A program made the position numbers and the translations under genes. A model generated the notes under the pieces. It was not told the origin of the DNA. It worked only from the letters and a program-made list of their open reading frames with translations, and did no database searches. 45,052 nucleotides of DNA from an uncultured Prevotellaceae bacterium (lineage in GTDB: Bacteria > Bacteroidota > Bacteroidia > Bacteroidales > Bacteroidaceae), in the NCBI GenBank assembly GCA_900315455.1, contig OMZE01000031.1, forward strand, positions 1-45,052. The letters run 5' to 3'. This document shows positions 1 to 8,084 of the stretch, piece by piece (within the stretch, counting starts at the first letter, position 1; each line of letters starts with the position of its first letter).

Positions 1-2158
1 GTCAGCACGCTTACCTCACAACTCAACGGGCTTGAAAAACTCAAGAACGTTCGACTGCCCTATGACTTGAAGACCTTAGGCACTGAGGCCTTCAAGGGCT
101 GCAGCAGCCTGAAGGAGGTCACCATCCCGTCGAAGATGACAAAGGTCGAGCCCCGCTCCTTCTATGGTTCATCGGTAGACAGCATTTTCGTCGACCCCTT
201 CAATGCCCAGTTCGAGTCGCGCGACGGCGTGCTCTTCGCCAAGGATGCCAATGCCGTTGCCGGCGAGAAGAACGTGCTCGCCGCCTTCCCCAACGGGCGC
301 AACGAGGTGGTCATCTCCGGCACGGTGTCGCGCATTGCCAATGGCGCTGTCTACAAGGTGCCGGGCGTCAGCGACCTCTATTTCGACACCACCGACTACA
401 CCACCGTTCCCCAACTTGAGAACGGCGGCATCGAGACTGAAGACGGACAGATGATGCACGTCTACGTCTGCGATGCCACCAACGACTCAGTGCTGTTCCG
501 TGCCTACCGTCGCGAACCTACATGGAGCCCCTACGTCAGCGCAGGCAGGCTGAGCCGCTACTACCCGCTGAAAATCGACAACACCACCACTGCCATCGGC
601 CCCGATGGACAGCGTTACTACGTCGGTACGTTCTACATCGGCTTCGATACCGAACTGCCCGCCACCATGACTCCCTACATCGTGAGCAAAGCCGACGAGG
701 CGAATTTCAAGGCCTATCTGTTGGAGCAGGAGCGCCAGGTGCCCCGCCTGTCGCCCGTTGTCGTATTGTCCAAGGAGACAGGGCTCTACCGTCTGCACCC
801 CCTCGGCTGGCAGATGGCCGAATGGCCCATGTGGGCCAACCAACTCATCGGCACCGACCGTACAGGGATGCCCCTCTATCAGCAACATTCCGCCCAGGGC
901 AGCATCCTCACGCCACAGAACAGCGGCAACCAAAGACGAGGAAACAGCCCGCAAGTCGCACTACGATGCCGTCTACGACCTCGAGATAGCCGCCAGCGAA
1001 TTTTCCGACGGCGACTTCACCTATCGCATCATCCACAAACAGTCTAACGACGACTATATGGCCACACTCACCGACTACGTCGGTAAGGGCGGTTGCGTCG
1101 TCGTGCCTCCCGTCATCGATTGGGAACAGCAGTCGCAAGTACCCATCACAAAGATGGGCCCGGGGGTTTTCAGCCGTAATGAGAACACCATCTACAGCAT
1201 CGACATGACTGCCCTCGAAGATCTGGAGACCGTAAGCACTGAGCGCTCAGCCGCCGCGTCTCCTTTCGGCGGTGTCGACCCCCGCACCATCATCTACCTG
1301 CCCGAAGGCAAGGCCACCGAGGCCGACAACGTGGTAGTGGGTGGTCTCTGCAAGAAACTCTCGCTCACCGACAACTGGGACTTCGTTCCCCCCCTCGAAT
1401 TCTATGCCGAGGAGGCCACTTACAACCGCAAGTTATCGGCTGTCCACAATGCCGACGGCACATGGTCGTCCAAAGCCTTTACCTTATGCCTGCCCTATGA
1501 CTACGACCTCACGTCACTATGCGAATCCGGTCAGGTGAAAGTCTGCCGACTCTACTATATCAAGGACAACAAGGAGTTCATCTTCTCCAACACCGATCCC
1601 TATCTCTCGGCAGGACGAGCCTACCTCATTGTTGTCTACGAGGGCGAACTTTCGTTCGACGCAGAGGACGCGTTGCTTGTCTGCGAGCCCGATGACTCTC
1701 AGGAGATTTACGACTGGGACGCTTATTCCAGCCAAACTTTGGGCGTATGGAAGGGCACGTTCAGAAGTTTGAGCAATGATGAATGTAATGCCCGGCCTAC
1801 ATACGGAATGGACAGGGAAAAGTTCCGACTCTACCGCAATGACACGGAGGCATATCGCAACGCATGGCTCTCTTCGTTCCGTTCTGCCTTCTACGCCAAC
1901 GCTCCCCTCGGACGCAATGCCTACTCCATCGTCTTTAAGAAGTACGTTGCCGGCAGCGAAGACGACCCCATTGTCGACTTCCCCACCGACGGCTATGAAC
2001 CCGACTCCGACTTCTCCGGCTACGACGATACCGAGGGCATCATCCACGTCATTGGCGACGACGGCTCACACCAGTACTTCGACCTTCAGGGTAGGGCCCT
2101 CAGCAGTCCACCCCAAAAGGGAGTATATATCATAAATGGTAAAAAGGTAATCAAATAA
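1..2158 (+). CDS. Partial BspA-like leucine-rich repeat surface protein with an internal frameshift
   Basis: The window opens inside this gene; frame 1 is open from base 1 and reads LRR_5/BspA-type repeats (for example EAFKGCSSLKEVTIP), which form curved solenoids on secreted Bacteroidota adhesins. A non-repeat region follows and the C-terminus reads YFDLQGRALSSPPQKGVYII then NGKKVIK, resembling a type IX secretion C-terminal signal. The reading frame breaks near 919: frame 1 gives SILTPQN and continues to a stop at 1047, whereas frame 2 gives TAATKDEETARKSHYD and runs to the stop at 2156-2158. Removing one A from the pair at 919-920 joins the frames as SILTPQ-TAATKDEE. The cause may be a sequencing error, a recent mutation or, less likely, programmed frameshifting. 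The N-terminus and signal peptide lie outside the window. Confidence 0.8.
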
Positions 2159-2167
2159 CAGACAACA

Positions 2168-2383
2168 ATGAGAACCAACAATAACCGTTCGTGGACAACC
2201 CGCATGCCACTTGGCTCCCGCAAGTGTTATCAGAAACCCACTATATGGGTAGACGAGTTACCCCCCTTTTCCATATTGGGTGATTATCCCAGCGGAAACA
2301 CAGGTCAAGGTGGCGGTGCCAACGAAGACCAGATGTTTTGGGAAGAAGGACAAGGGAATGTCAGTATTTGGGATGAGGAGTAA
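2168..2383 (+). CDS. Small hypothetical protein downstream of the BspA-like gene
   Basis: A 71-aa frame starts 9 nt after the stop of the BspA-like gene, so it is probably co-transcribed. The protein has a basic N-terminal third (MRTNNNRSWTTRMPLGSRKC), a central IWVDELPPFSILGDYPSG segment, a glycine-rich turn and an acidic, tryptophan-containing end (FWEEGQGNVSIWDEE). It has no signal peptide or membrane segment, and I do not recognise a family. The close spacing and ordered composition favour a real gene, but its size leaves doubt. Confidence 0.5.
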   Translation: MRTNNNRSWTTRMPLGSRKCYQKPTIWVDELPPFSILGDYPSGNTGQGGGANEDQMFWEEGQGNVSIWDEE

Positions 2384-2499
2384 AACGGCAACCCCGTTTT
2401 ACTCCCTTCCTGCCGACTCTCATGGCTACATATTCACCATTACAAACAACTCAGAACAAATTAGAATAACATAAAAACGAATACGAGATTTATCGAACA

Positions 2500-2553
2500 C
2501 CCGTTCGGGCGAATTTGCAATTCGCCCGGCCTGAGTATAAGCATTTTCAATGC
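2500..2553. repeat. REP-like hairpin element, copy 1
   Basis: Arms CGGGCGAATT (2506-2515) and AATTCGCCCG (2519-2528) flank the loop TGC. The text CTGAGTATAAGCATTT then follows, with a CAATGCGC end. The same arrangement recurs at 39280-39336 with compensating changes (CGGGCGGATT / AATCCGCCCG), so the pairing is conserved while the sequence differs. Confidence 0.75.
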
Positions 2554-2720
2554 GCTTTTTCATAAGAATCAACCACCCCCCAGCCGTCCAGGCGAATTTG
2601 CTGTCCATCCACACTGTAGAGACGTGATTCTTCCCGTCTCCCTCCAGCGATATGACAGAGCAAAAATGTTGTAGAGGGTGTACAAAATGATTGAATGCGT
2701 TTCGAGCGTCGACTACTAGT

Positions 2721-3134
2721 TCTCGCCGTAGGCGACTGAATAGGGGAGTGCGCTTCGCGCAGAAATCTCACAAATCGTTACAAATCAAACAAATAACAAA
2801 TAGAAAAGGATTTGAAAGATTTGGATAGATTTGAAAGATTTCTCGCCGTAGGCGACTGAAGAAGGGAGTGCCCCTACTGGGGCAGAACCAACGGTCACTG
2901 TTCGCGAAGCGAGGGAAAGTAAATCTCACAAATCGTTACAAATCAAACAAATAACAAATAGAAAAAAGATTTGAAAGATTTGGATAGATTTGAAAGATTT
3001 CTCGCCGTAGGCGACTGAAGAAGGGAGTGCCCCTGTCGGGGCAGAAATTTTACAAATCATCAAAAATTATACAAATAAAAAGATTTGAATGATTTTGAAT
3101 AGATTTGTACGATTTCTCGCCGCAGGCGACTAAA
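2721..3134. repeat. Array of AT-rich direct repeats alternating with GC-rich mini-hairpins
   Basis: Four copies of TCTCGCC(G)[T/C]AGGCGACT occur at about 2721, 2841, 3000 and 3115; each can fold as TCGCC-GTA-GGCGA. Between them lie AT-rich units such as AAATCTCACAAATCGTTACA and GATTTGAAAGATTTGGATAG, plus exchangeable hairpins: TGCGC-TTC-GCGCA (2749-2761) and TGCCCC-nnnn-GGGGCA (two copies, with loops TACT and TGTC). Further copies occur at 7841-8070 and 14277-14322. Unit spacing varies (120, 159 and 115 bp), so this is not a CRISPR array. Confidence 0.8.
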
Positions 3135-3384
3135 AATTCAATTTGCCCCAGATTGTAGTAGAATTCGTGAGATTCGTTCAGTCGCTTGCGACTTTTTGAA
3201 AGAACAAAGTCCTTGTGATTCGTGTGATTCGGTTAATTACCTCCCTTCGGTCAGTGGGTCTTCGACAAATCTCGTGTTCGTATAAGACAATAAAAGATGG
3301 TAGAGTTCAGTTTTTATTAAAAACTTGCAGCCCTTTCCATTCTGTAAGTTGAGTGAATGCGAAACTTCAATAAAAGAGAAATAA

Positions 3385-4281
3385 ATGAAAACCAAAACCA
3401 TCCTTATCATCCTCACCTTGTTGCTCGCCATGCCCACTGTCGTGCTGTCGAGCCCCGTCATGAAGTGTAGCAGTGTGCTCCAGTCTCCCCAGCCCAGTCT
3501 GAAGACCCTGGAGGAAATCGTGGCAAAGGCAAGAGCCAATGGTGCCCAGTGGACTGTCGACGAATGGAAACTCCAGACCAAGAACGTCTTTGTGGTGATG
3601 ACTCCGTTCCTCAAAAGAATGGGTGACTTGCAGAAAATGGCAGAAGAAAACCCCGACAATGTCGCTGCTGCCATGGCAAGTGTCGCGCAATTGGAACAGG
3701 AGATGGAGCCTTATGAGAAATTGCTGGAGGAGTTTGGTACTCTTGCTCAGGCCACTGAGGCAGGCAAGGTCGTCATGGAAGATGATGAATGGGCGGAGCA
3801 GATGATGAGAGAACTGGGCATCCCCGAGTTTCTCGCCGATCCGAGCACTTGGGATGATGAAGATGAGGCAGATACAGATACCGTTTCCATTGATGAATGT
3901 GAAATCGATTCCATAGGCTATCCCTTCGTCTCCGAGGAATTGCGGCAACTGGAGGACATCGTGACAAGGGCACGCACAGAGAGTGGCCAGTGGACCGAGG
4001 ATGAATGGAAAGCCAACCTGAAATTTGCCATGGTTGCCATCGCCCCATTATTGAAGCAGGTACAGGATTATCAGGAGATGATTGGCGACGACGAAACCAA
4101 GGCAGCCGAGCATATCAACGAACTGTCAAGTCTCTTGGAGGTATTTGAGCCATACGAAAAACTCTTCAACGAACTCGATGCCTTGGCCAATGCCAGCGAA
4201 ATAGGCAAAGCCGTCTTGGAAGACCCCGAATGGGAGAAAGAAGTCACCGAAGAACTCAGCCGCATGGGCATTGAGTTGTAG
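3385..4281 (+). CDS. Secreted hypothetical protein with a duplicated helical domain
   Basis: This 298-aa protein begins with a signal peptide (MKTKTILIILTLLLAMPTVV, cleavage near residue 22). The mature part holds two copies of a domain of about 110 residues joined by an acidic linker (DDEDEADTDTVSIDE). Copy 1 starts at LEEIVAKARANGAQWTVDEW and copy 2 at LEDIVTRARTESGQWTEDEW. Both continue with a hydrophobic helix, then E.YEKL..E...LA.A.E.GK.V.ED.EW. The composition predicts mostly alpha-helix. I do not recognise the family; export and the internal duplication are clear. It stands alone between repeat DNA and a hairpin at 4305-4339. Confidence 0.8.
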   Translation: MKTKTILIILTLLLAMPTVVLSSPVMKCSSVLQSPQPSLKTLEEIVAKARANGAQWTVDEWKLQTKNVFVVMTPFLKRMGDLQKMAEENPDNVAAAMASVAQLEQEMEPYEKLLEEFGTLAQATEAGKVVMEDDEWAEQMMRELGIPEFLADPSTWDDEDEADTDTVSIDECEIDSIGYPFVSEELRQLEDIVTRARTESGQWTEDEWKANLKFAMVAIAPLLKQVQDYQEMIGDDETKAAEHINELSSLLEVFEPYEKLFNELDALANASEIGKAVLEDPEWEKEVTEELSRMGIEL

Positions 4282-4304
4282 GTTTTTCTTATGCCCCAAA
4301 AACA

Positions 4305-4339
4305 CACGAAGGGAGATGCTCAAACCATCTCCCTTCGTG
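4305..4339 (+). terminator. Hairpin downstream of the duplicated-domain protein gene
   Basis: The 14-bp arms CACGAAGGGAGATG (4305-4318) and CATCTCCCTTCGTG (4326-4339) enclose a 7-nt loop, 24 nt after the stop codon. No T run follows, so intrinsic termination is likely but not certain. Confidence 0.55.
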
Positions 4340-4604
4340 CATGATAATGCTGCCAGCAGGTAGGGTAGGGGGCGATGCCTCTATTCATTGCACCACTGCA
4401 GGCCAACTTGTCTCCAGACAAAGCCCTTTCCTTTTCTCAATGGGGACTAATGAAAACCTTTGTAACTGCATATCCACTTGCCACAATTCCTCTGGGTTCT
4501 TTGCCTAAACTAATTAAGAAAACTCTATCTCCTTCTTTAATGCTGAGGCTCTACAACCTTCAATTCTTAACAATCCCGGTAAAATCTTAAAGAATGCCGA
4601 ATTT
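4340..4604. other. Intergenic stretch with no supported gene
   Basis: Together with the hairpin and promoter, this makes a gap of about 366 nt between genes. A 71-codon frame (4375-4590) is present but has no recognisable protein features and no promoter. I see nothing else here. Confidence 0.5.
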
Positions 4605-4636
4605 TTTGTTGAATCGGAAAGACCGGCTTAACTTTG
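4605..4636 (+). promoter_or_regulatory. Bacteroidota promoter for the 159-aa gene
   Basis: TTTG at 4605-4608, a 20-nt spacer and TAACTTTG at 4629-4636 fit the Bacteroidota consensus. Transcription would begin near 4643, only a few bases before the ATG at 4648. This rules out the in-frame ATG at 4594, which lies upstream of the promoter, and implies a very short or absent 5' leader. Confidence 0.65.
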
Positions 4637-4647
4637 TGGAAAAAACG

Positions 4648-5127
4648 ATGGAATACGAATTTAAACAAGTAGAGGCAGCTGACATGTGCCAGCGCATCAT
4701 ATCAGTTATCGTCGGTAAATACATTGACCAGATAGTGAAAGCAAAGAACGACATAATTGAACTGTCTGTTATTCGCCCTCACTCAGAAGATAATGGGATG
4801 AAGATTGTGATTGAGGTTTCAAAAGATGGCGACACCTCTTTAAAGGGAATACCACTCAAAAACACTAAAACAAAAAGAGGCGACTTATGGTCTTTTATTG
4901 AGACATACCTGCCTGACTATTATCATCGAGATGACATTCTGCAATTCGACATCTACTCACGCTATGTACATAATGAAGATGTGTGTGATAGCGACCTTCA
5001 ATGGATTTATGATGATTTCGGTTCTGACAAAGAGAAAGTTAAGCGAGTTATAGACCAGATGGAAAAAGATTTCGCATACGAGGCATTAACGTATTGGCTC
5101 ATAAACCACGGGACAGAGAGTAGGTGA
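4648..5127 (+). CDS. Hypothetical cytoplasmic protein of 159 residues
   Basis: The start was chosen at MEYEFKQVEA because the promoter at 4605-4636 covers the upstream in-frame ATG. The protein is charged and soluble, with no signal peptide or membrane segment. Visible features are an N-terminal helical stretch (DMCQRIISVIVGKYIDQI), a central segment with lysines (LKGIPLKNTKTKRGDLWSF) and an acidic, aromatic C-terminal half. I do not recognise a family. The gene is AT-rich like the three minus-strand genes it converges on, and its last 29 nt overlap the 3' end of the HNH gene at 5099. That suggests the four genes arrived together, which is an inference. Confidence 0.65.
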   Translation: MEYEFKQVEAADMCQRIISVIVGKYIDQIVKAKNDIIELSVIRPHSEDNGMKIVIEVSKDGDTSLKGIPLKNTKTKRGDLWSFIETYLPDYYHRDDILQFDIYSRYVHNEDVCDSDLQWIYDDFGSDKEKVKRVIDQMEKDFAYEALTYWLINHGTESR

Positions 5128-5896
5128 CGCTATTGGCAGCCTTTAGATAAGCTTCATAATGCTGAGCTAACAGTTCGATGTCAGGAATGAACTTTTCTGG
5201 CAACAACATTTTCTTATGCTGCAAACTGGCCAGATAGTTGTGAGTTTGTTCATCCTTCGCCCCATCAATCATTTGTTCTGATACGACAATCTCATAGTCG
5301 GGTGTGATTGCCACCAAGTATTTGTCGTAGGCGCGATGGAAAGTCGGAGTCATGCAGAGACCGTTTTTAGGGTTTGTGCGGTTTTTAGTGTCATCTGCCC
5401 AGCCTGATATATGGCAAGCCTCTAACAACGATGAATTAGATATTCCCGTAATACAGCATTGATTATTGTATGCAGACAACACAGTGTCATGGAAGAAACG
5501 TTGGTTCACACGCTGGCGTATCACCGCTTCGCGGGTCTTGCCTTCAGGCAAGTCTTCCGTGCGTATTTCTGTATAATCTTCCAGCGTCTTTCCCATCCTT
5601 TGGGCAAGCAACTGTTCGCTCTCGTAAATCACCTTCTCAGGATTCAGTTCAAACTCTGCCCATATAATTGGATCGAGTTTTCCTGTATGTGACAAGCCCT
5701 TTGCCTCCACACCACTATCGAAGTGCCCTAAATTGCATATCTTCGTGTACAATCCACCTGGTGAGCGGCCGATAATCTTCGCCCACTTGATGATTTCGGG
5801 TGACGTTTTGCGGGCTTTTATGAACGGTATCTTGCAATAAACATTGATTGCCATCTTCAGTTCATCCTCCGTCCAATTGGGATTTCTTTTCATCAT
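5099..5896 (-). CDS. HNH endonuclease with an N-terminal SANT-like region
   Basis: The C-terminal half (about residues 140-215) matches an HNH_2-type nuclease: YNNQCCITGI, then LLEACHISGWADD, then NPKNGLCMTPTFHRAYD. The two His-containing blocks supply the metal-binding and catalytic residues. The N-terminal 60 residues (WTEDELKMAINVYCKIPF, then GRSPGGLYTKICNLGHFD) resemble the small helical domain that precedes the nuclease in many restriction-associated HNH proteins. Its ATG overlaps the stop of the 84-aa gene (ATGA at 5893-5896), so translation is probably coupled. It is the last gene of a three-gene minus-strand cassette. A role in DNA restriction is plausible, but no methylase or other defence gene is adjacent. 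Confidence 0.8.
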   Translation of the reverse strand: MMKRNPNWTEDELKMAINVYCKIPFIKARKTSPEIIKWAKIIGRSPGGLYTKICNLGHFDSGVEAKGLSHTGKLDPIIWAEFELNPEKVIYESEQLLAQRMGKTLEDYTEIRTEDLPEGKTREAVIRQRVNQRFFHDTVLSAYNNQCCITGISNSSLLEACHISGWADDTKNRTNPKNGLCMTPTFHRAYDKYLVAITPDYEIVVSEQMIDGAKDEQTHNYLASLQHKKMLLPEKFIPDIELLAQHYEAYLKAANSVTYSLSRGL

Positions 5897-6147
5897 GCAG
5901 CAATATTTTCAATGTTTACTAGAATTGTCTTTAATGTTCTTCCTTTGTCGTGAATAGCAAAGTCTTTTACAATTTCAAGAAATAATGCTTTTGGTTGATG
6001 TTTACGCAAAATTGCCTCTATTTCAAAGAAAATCGTCCCCATCTGATTTTCATAGGATATTTCACCATAAACTCTTATGTTATTCTCTCGGTCTATTTCT
6101 TCAGGAAAATCAATCAAGTTTATTTTCTTTGCTTGTTTCTTTGCCAT
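5893..6147 (-). CDS. Small hypothetical protein between two HNH nuclease genes
   Basis: The start at MAKKQAKKINLIDFPEE (ATG at 6147) is preferred over an upstream TTG at 6159. The 84-aa product has a lysine-rich first 10 residues, a beta-rich middle (NNIRVYGEISYENQMGTIFF) and a C-terminal FAIHDKGRTLKTILVNIEN. There is no signal peptide. Its stop overlaps the start of the downstream HNH gene, and it begins 67 nt after the upstream HNH gene ends. The family is unknown to me. It could be a regulatory partner or inhibitor of the nucleases; this comes from position alone. Confidence 0.6.
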   Translation of the reverse strand: MAKKQAKKINLIDFPEEIDRENNIRVYGEISYENQMGTIFFEIEAILRKHQPKALFLEIVKDFAIHDKGRTLKTILVNIENIAA

Positions 6148-6214
6148 ATTACGTTTCAATATTTATTCAATCTCCAATTCAATTTATATATCATGTTTAT
6201 TATCTAGAACCCAA

Positions 6215-7057
6215 TCATTTCCCCATAAACACATGATCTCTATGATATGCCAAGAAATCGCGATTGGGCTTATGCTCAATAGGCATAGTTATTCTTTGGT
6301 TCATTATACTGCCAAAATGCTTGTCGTAATATTCCTGCGTTTCGTATTCACGAAGGGCGGAGGAGAGACAAATGGTATAGTCGTCGGGGGAGACGGTAAT
6401 CAGTCCCTTGTCGAAAGCCTTGTCATACAATGCTGAAAAGCAGATGCCATTGCATGGATTGAGCCGGTCTTTTTCGTGCGACTTCTCTGCCCAAGGGATG
6501 ATGTGGCTGGCCAACAGCAATTGTGGAATGTCAATACCCGTCAGGGCACAACGGCCACCATAATTGGCAAGAATCATGCGGCGAAAGTAGTCCTGCCCCT
6601 TCCTTCGTTTTGTTTCTGAGATGATGTCTTTTCCTTCCTTTGCTATATCAAAGTGGGCGATAAGTTTCGAGGAAATCATACTTGGATTCGTCTCTTGTTT
6701 CACAATCCTATCCGCCTCTTGAATATCCTGCTCATATTGGGCATACTTCATCAGACTCTTCAAGGCTGCAGAGCAAAAATTCTTCAGAGGATAACTCCTT
6801 TGATTCGGTTTGCCAAAGTCGAAGATATTCTGCTCGTTGTTTTTCATCTTCTTCACCTCGGCATTGACGAAGCGTAACACTTGCTCAATGATGGCTACAT
6901 CGGTAATTGCGTAGAGCGACTGACCGTGAAGGTTTATCACGTCTTGATGCGGCAAGACCTCGTCGAGAATCATTATTGCACGAGCATAACTGTTCGCTTT
7001 TCCCGAATTCTCTCGCGAAAGACGTGTATTAAAATCGATAAAACCGAGCCTGTTCAT
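6215..7057 (-). CDS. HNH endonuclease with a helical N-terminal domain
   Basis: The 280-aa product is counted from MNRLGFIDFNTRLSRENSGK, because a TATCTTTG box at 7097-7104 lies between this ATG and any further upstream start. Residues 1-130 are helical, with an N-terminal segment ending NSYARAIMILDE, a layout common in HNH restriction nucleases. The HNH_2 domain spans about 180-250: YGGRCALTGIDIPQLLLASH, then IIPWAEKSHEKDRLNPCNG, then ALYDKAFDKGLIT. It is first in the cassette and is a distant paralogue of the second nuclease, sharing TGI, HI..WA and NP.NG. The low GC content differs from the housekeeping genes around it. Confidence 0.8.
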   Translation of the reverse strand: MNRLGFIDFNTRLSRENSGKANSYARAIMILDEVLPHQDVINLHGQSLYAITDVAIIEQVLRFVNAEVKKMKNNEQNIFDFGKPNQRSYPLKNFCSAALKSLMKYAQYEQDIQEADRIVKQETNPSMISSKLIAHFDIAKEGKDIISETKRRKGQDYFRRMILANYGGRCALTGIDIPQLLLASHIIPWAEKSHEKDRLNPCNGICFSALYDKAFDKGLITVSPDDYTICLSSALREYETQEYYDKHFGSIMNQRITMPIEHKPNRDFLAYHRDHVFMGK

Positions 7058-7096
7058 TCGAGTGGTTAGTATTTTCCAATTTAGAACTATCAAGCA

Positions 7097-7104
7097 CAAA
7101 GATA
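7097..7104 (-). promoter_or_regulatory. -7 element for the HNH cassette
   Basis: TATCTTTG read on the minus strand lies 40 nt upstream of the ATG at 7057. No good TTTG is found 19-21 nt further upstream, so the promoter is only half convincing. The rest of the 7058-7403 gap holds this box and the divergent promoter at 7314-7346. Confidence 0.45.
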
Positions 7105-7313
7105 GTGATTTATTTTCAAACGCTTTCCACTTTGTCGAAATATTCTTATAATGTATGCACAACTTTGGATGTTTTCACGAGAATCATTACCTTTCTGCGA
7201 CCTTTTGTTACCCTCAAAAACCACCATTTGCGACAGGTTTTTAATGCTTTTCGCCCATTTGTACATTATTCGGGTTGCTGTCTGATGCTTCTCTTGCGAA
7301 ACTCATCGATTTA

Positions 7314-7346
7314 TTTGTTTTGGCCCTAGAACGGATGTTATATTTG
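7314..7346 (+). promoter_or_regulatory. Promoter of the PepSY-like gene
   Basis: TTTG at 7314-7317, a 21-nt spacer and TATATTTG at 7339-7346 fit the Bacteroidota consensus. The ATG at 7404 lies about 50 nt downstream of the expected transcription start. Confidence 0.65.
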
Positions 7347-7403
7347 CAATGTCAAACGACAAAAAGAGGAAAACAATATATTAACAATAAAAAAAATACG
7401 ACT

Positions 7404-7769
7404 ATGAATACAATGAAATTTTTTCTGGTAGCACTGATGTGCATGATGGTTTCTAATGTGTGCCTCGCCGGCGACCACATCATCTCTCCAAAACAACTCC
7501 CGAAGGCTGCACAGCAGTACATACGCCAGTATCACCCAGGGCAGATCATCGTATATGCCGAGGTAGACTACGACTTCGGACGTCCGAAATATGAGGTGAA
7601 ACTGATGAATGGGATAGAACTGAAGTTTGATGCCCGCGGCTACTGCTATAAGATAGAATTTGGCGAGGATTACCGCTCGGTGAGGAGATCGTTCCCCGCA
7701 AGACGTCACGACGCGCGAAAGTATCACGACTATGATGATGACGACGACTTCGACGACTTCGATGACTGA
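7404..7769 (+). CDS. Secreted PepSY-like protein with an Asp-rich tail
   Basis: The start at MNTMKFFLVALMCMMVSNVC gives a clean signal peptide with cleavage after CLAG. The 121-aa product continues with LPKAAQQYIRQYHPGQIIVY, then YDFGRPKYEVKLMNGIELKF, then YKIEFG. This pattern matches the Bacteroidota PepSY-like (BLIP-like fold) periplasmic proteins, which normally carry one or two such modules. The last 35 residues are unusual: a basic stretch (VRRSFPARRHDARKYHD) followed by a tail that is almost all Asp (DDDDDFDDFDD). The function of this family is poorly known; the tail suggests cation binding. It has its own promoter and a strong terminator. Confidence 0.8.
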   Translation: MNTMKFFLVALMCMMVSNVCLAGDHIISPKQLPKAAQQYIRQYHPGQIIVYAEVDYDFGRPKYEVKLMNGIELKFDARGYCYKIEFGEDYRSVRRSFPARRHDARKYHDYDDDDDFDDFDD

Positions 7770-7799
7770 CATCTAACAACAAATTCTCTCACTACACCG

Positions 7800-7828
7800 T
7801 TCCCCCTCCACCAGGGGGAATTTTTTTT
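7800..7828 (+). terminator. Intrinsic terminator after the PepSY-like gene
   Basis: TTCCCCCT (7800-7807) pairs with AGGGGGAA (7813-7820) around the loop CCACC and is followed by eight T. Confidence 0.85.
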
Positions 7829-7840
7829 GTGGCATAATAA

Positions 7841-8070
7841 GGAGTGCGCTTCGCGCAGAAATGCAAACAAAAAAGATTTGAAAGATTTTGAATAGATTTG
7901 AAAGATTTCTCGCCGTAGGCGACTAAAGATATGGAGTGCGCTTCGCGCAGAAATCTCACAAATCGTTCCAAATCACACAAATAAAAAAGATTTGAAAGAT
8001 TTTGAATAGATTTGTATGATTTGACTTCCGCTTCGCACGTCGACCGTTGGTTCTCGCCGTAGGCGACTAA
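7841..8070. repeat. Second array of AT-rich repeats and mini-hairpins
   Basis: This holds two copies of the TGCGC-TTC-GCGCA hairpin (from about 7845 and 7935), two copies of TCTCGCCGTAGGCGACTAAA (from 7908 and 8052) and the AT-rich units GATTTGAAAGATTTTGAATA and AAATCTCACAAATCG. The units are near-identical to those at 2721-3134 but in a different order. The rest of the 7770-8148 gap is the terminator and the palindrome at 8085-8118. Confidence 0.8.
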
Positions 8071-8084
8071 ATGCTTTACATGAT

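Larger units (their letters stand above)
2384..3384. other. 1-kb intergenic region made of dispersed repeats
   Basis: No credible gene was seen here on either strand. It contains a REP-like hairpin near 2500-2553 and a run of alternating AT-rich direct repeats and short GC-rich hairpins from about 2721 to 3134. Further small hairpins follow, such as AGTCGC/GCGACT at about 3179-3192. Short frames that cross the region are translations of the repeats. No clear TAnnTTTG promoter was found for the gene at 3385. Confidence 0.75.

Noticed and set aside
2721-3134. Possible CRISPR array
   Set aside because: Repeat spacing varies, the intervening DNA is itself repeated rather than unique, and no cas genes are present.
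4375-4590. 71-codon frame on the plus strand
   Set aside because: No promoter, domain or ordered composition; it lies between a terminator hairpin and the next promoter.
7058-7162. N-terminal extension of the first HNH gene
   Set aside because: A TATCTTTG box lies inside it, and the sequence before residue 36 does not resemble the family.
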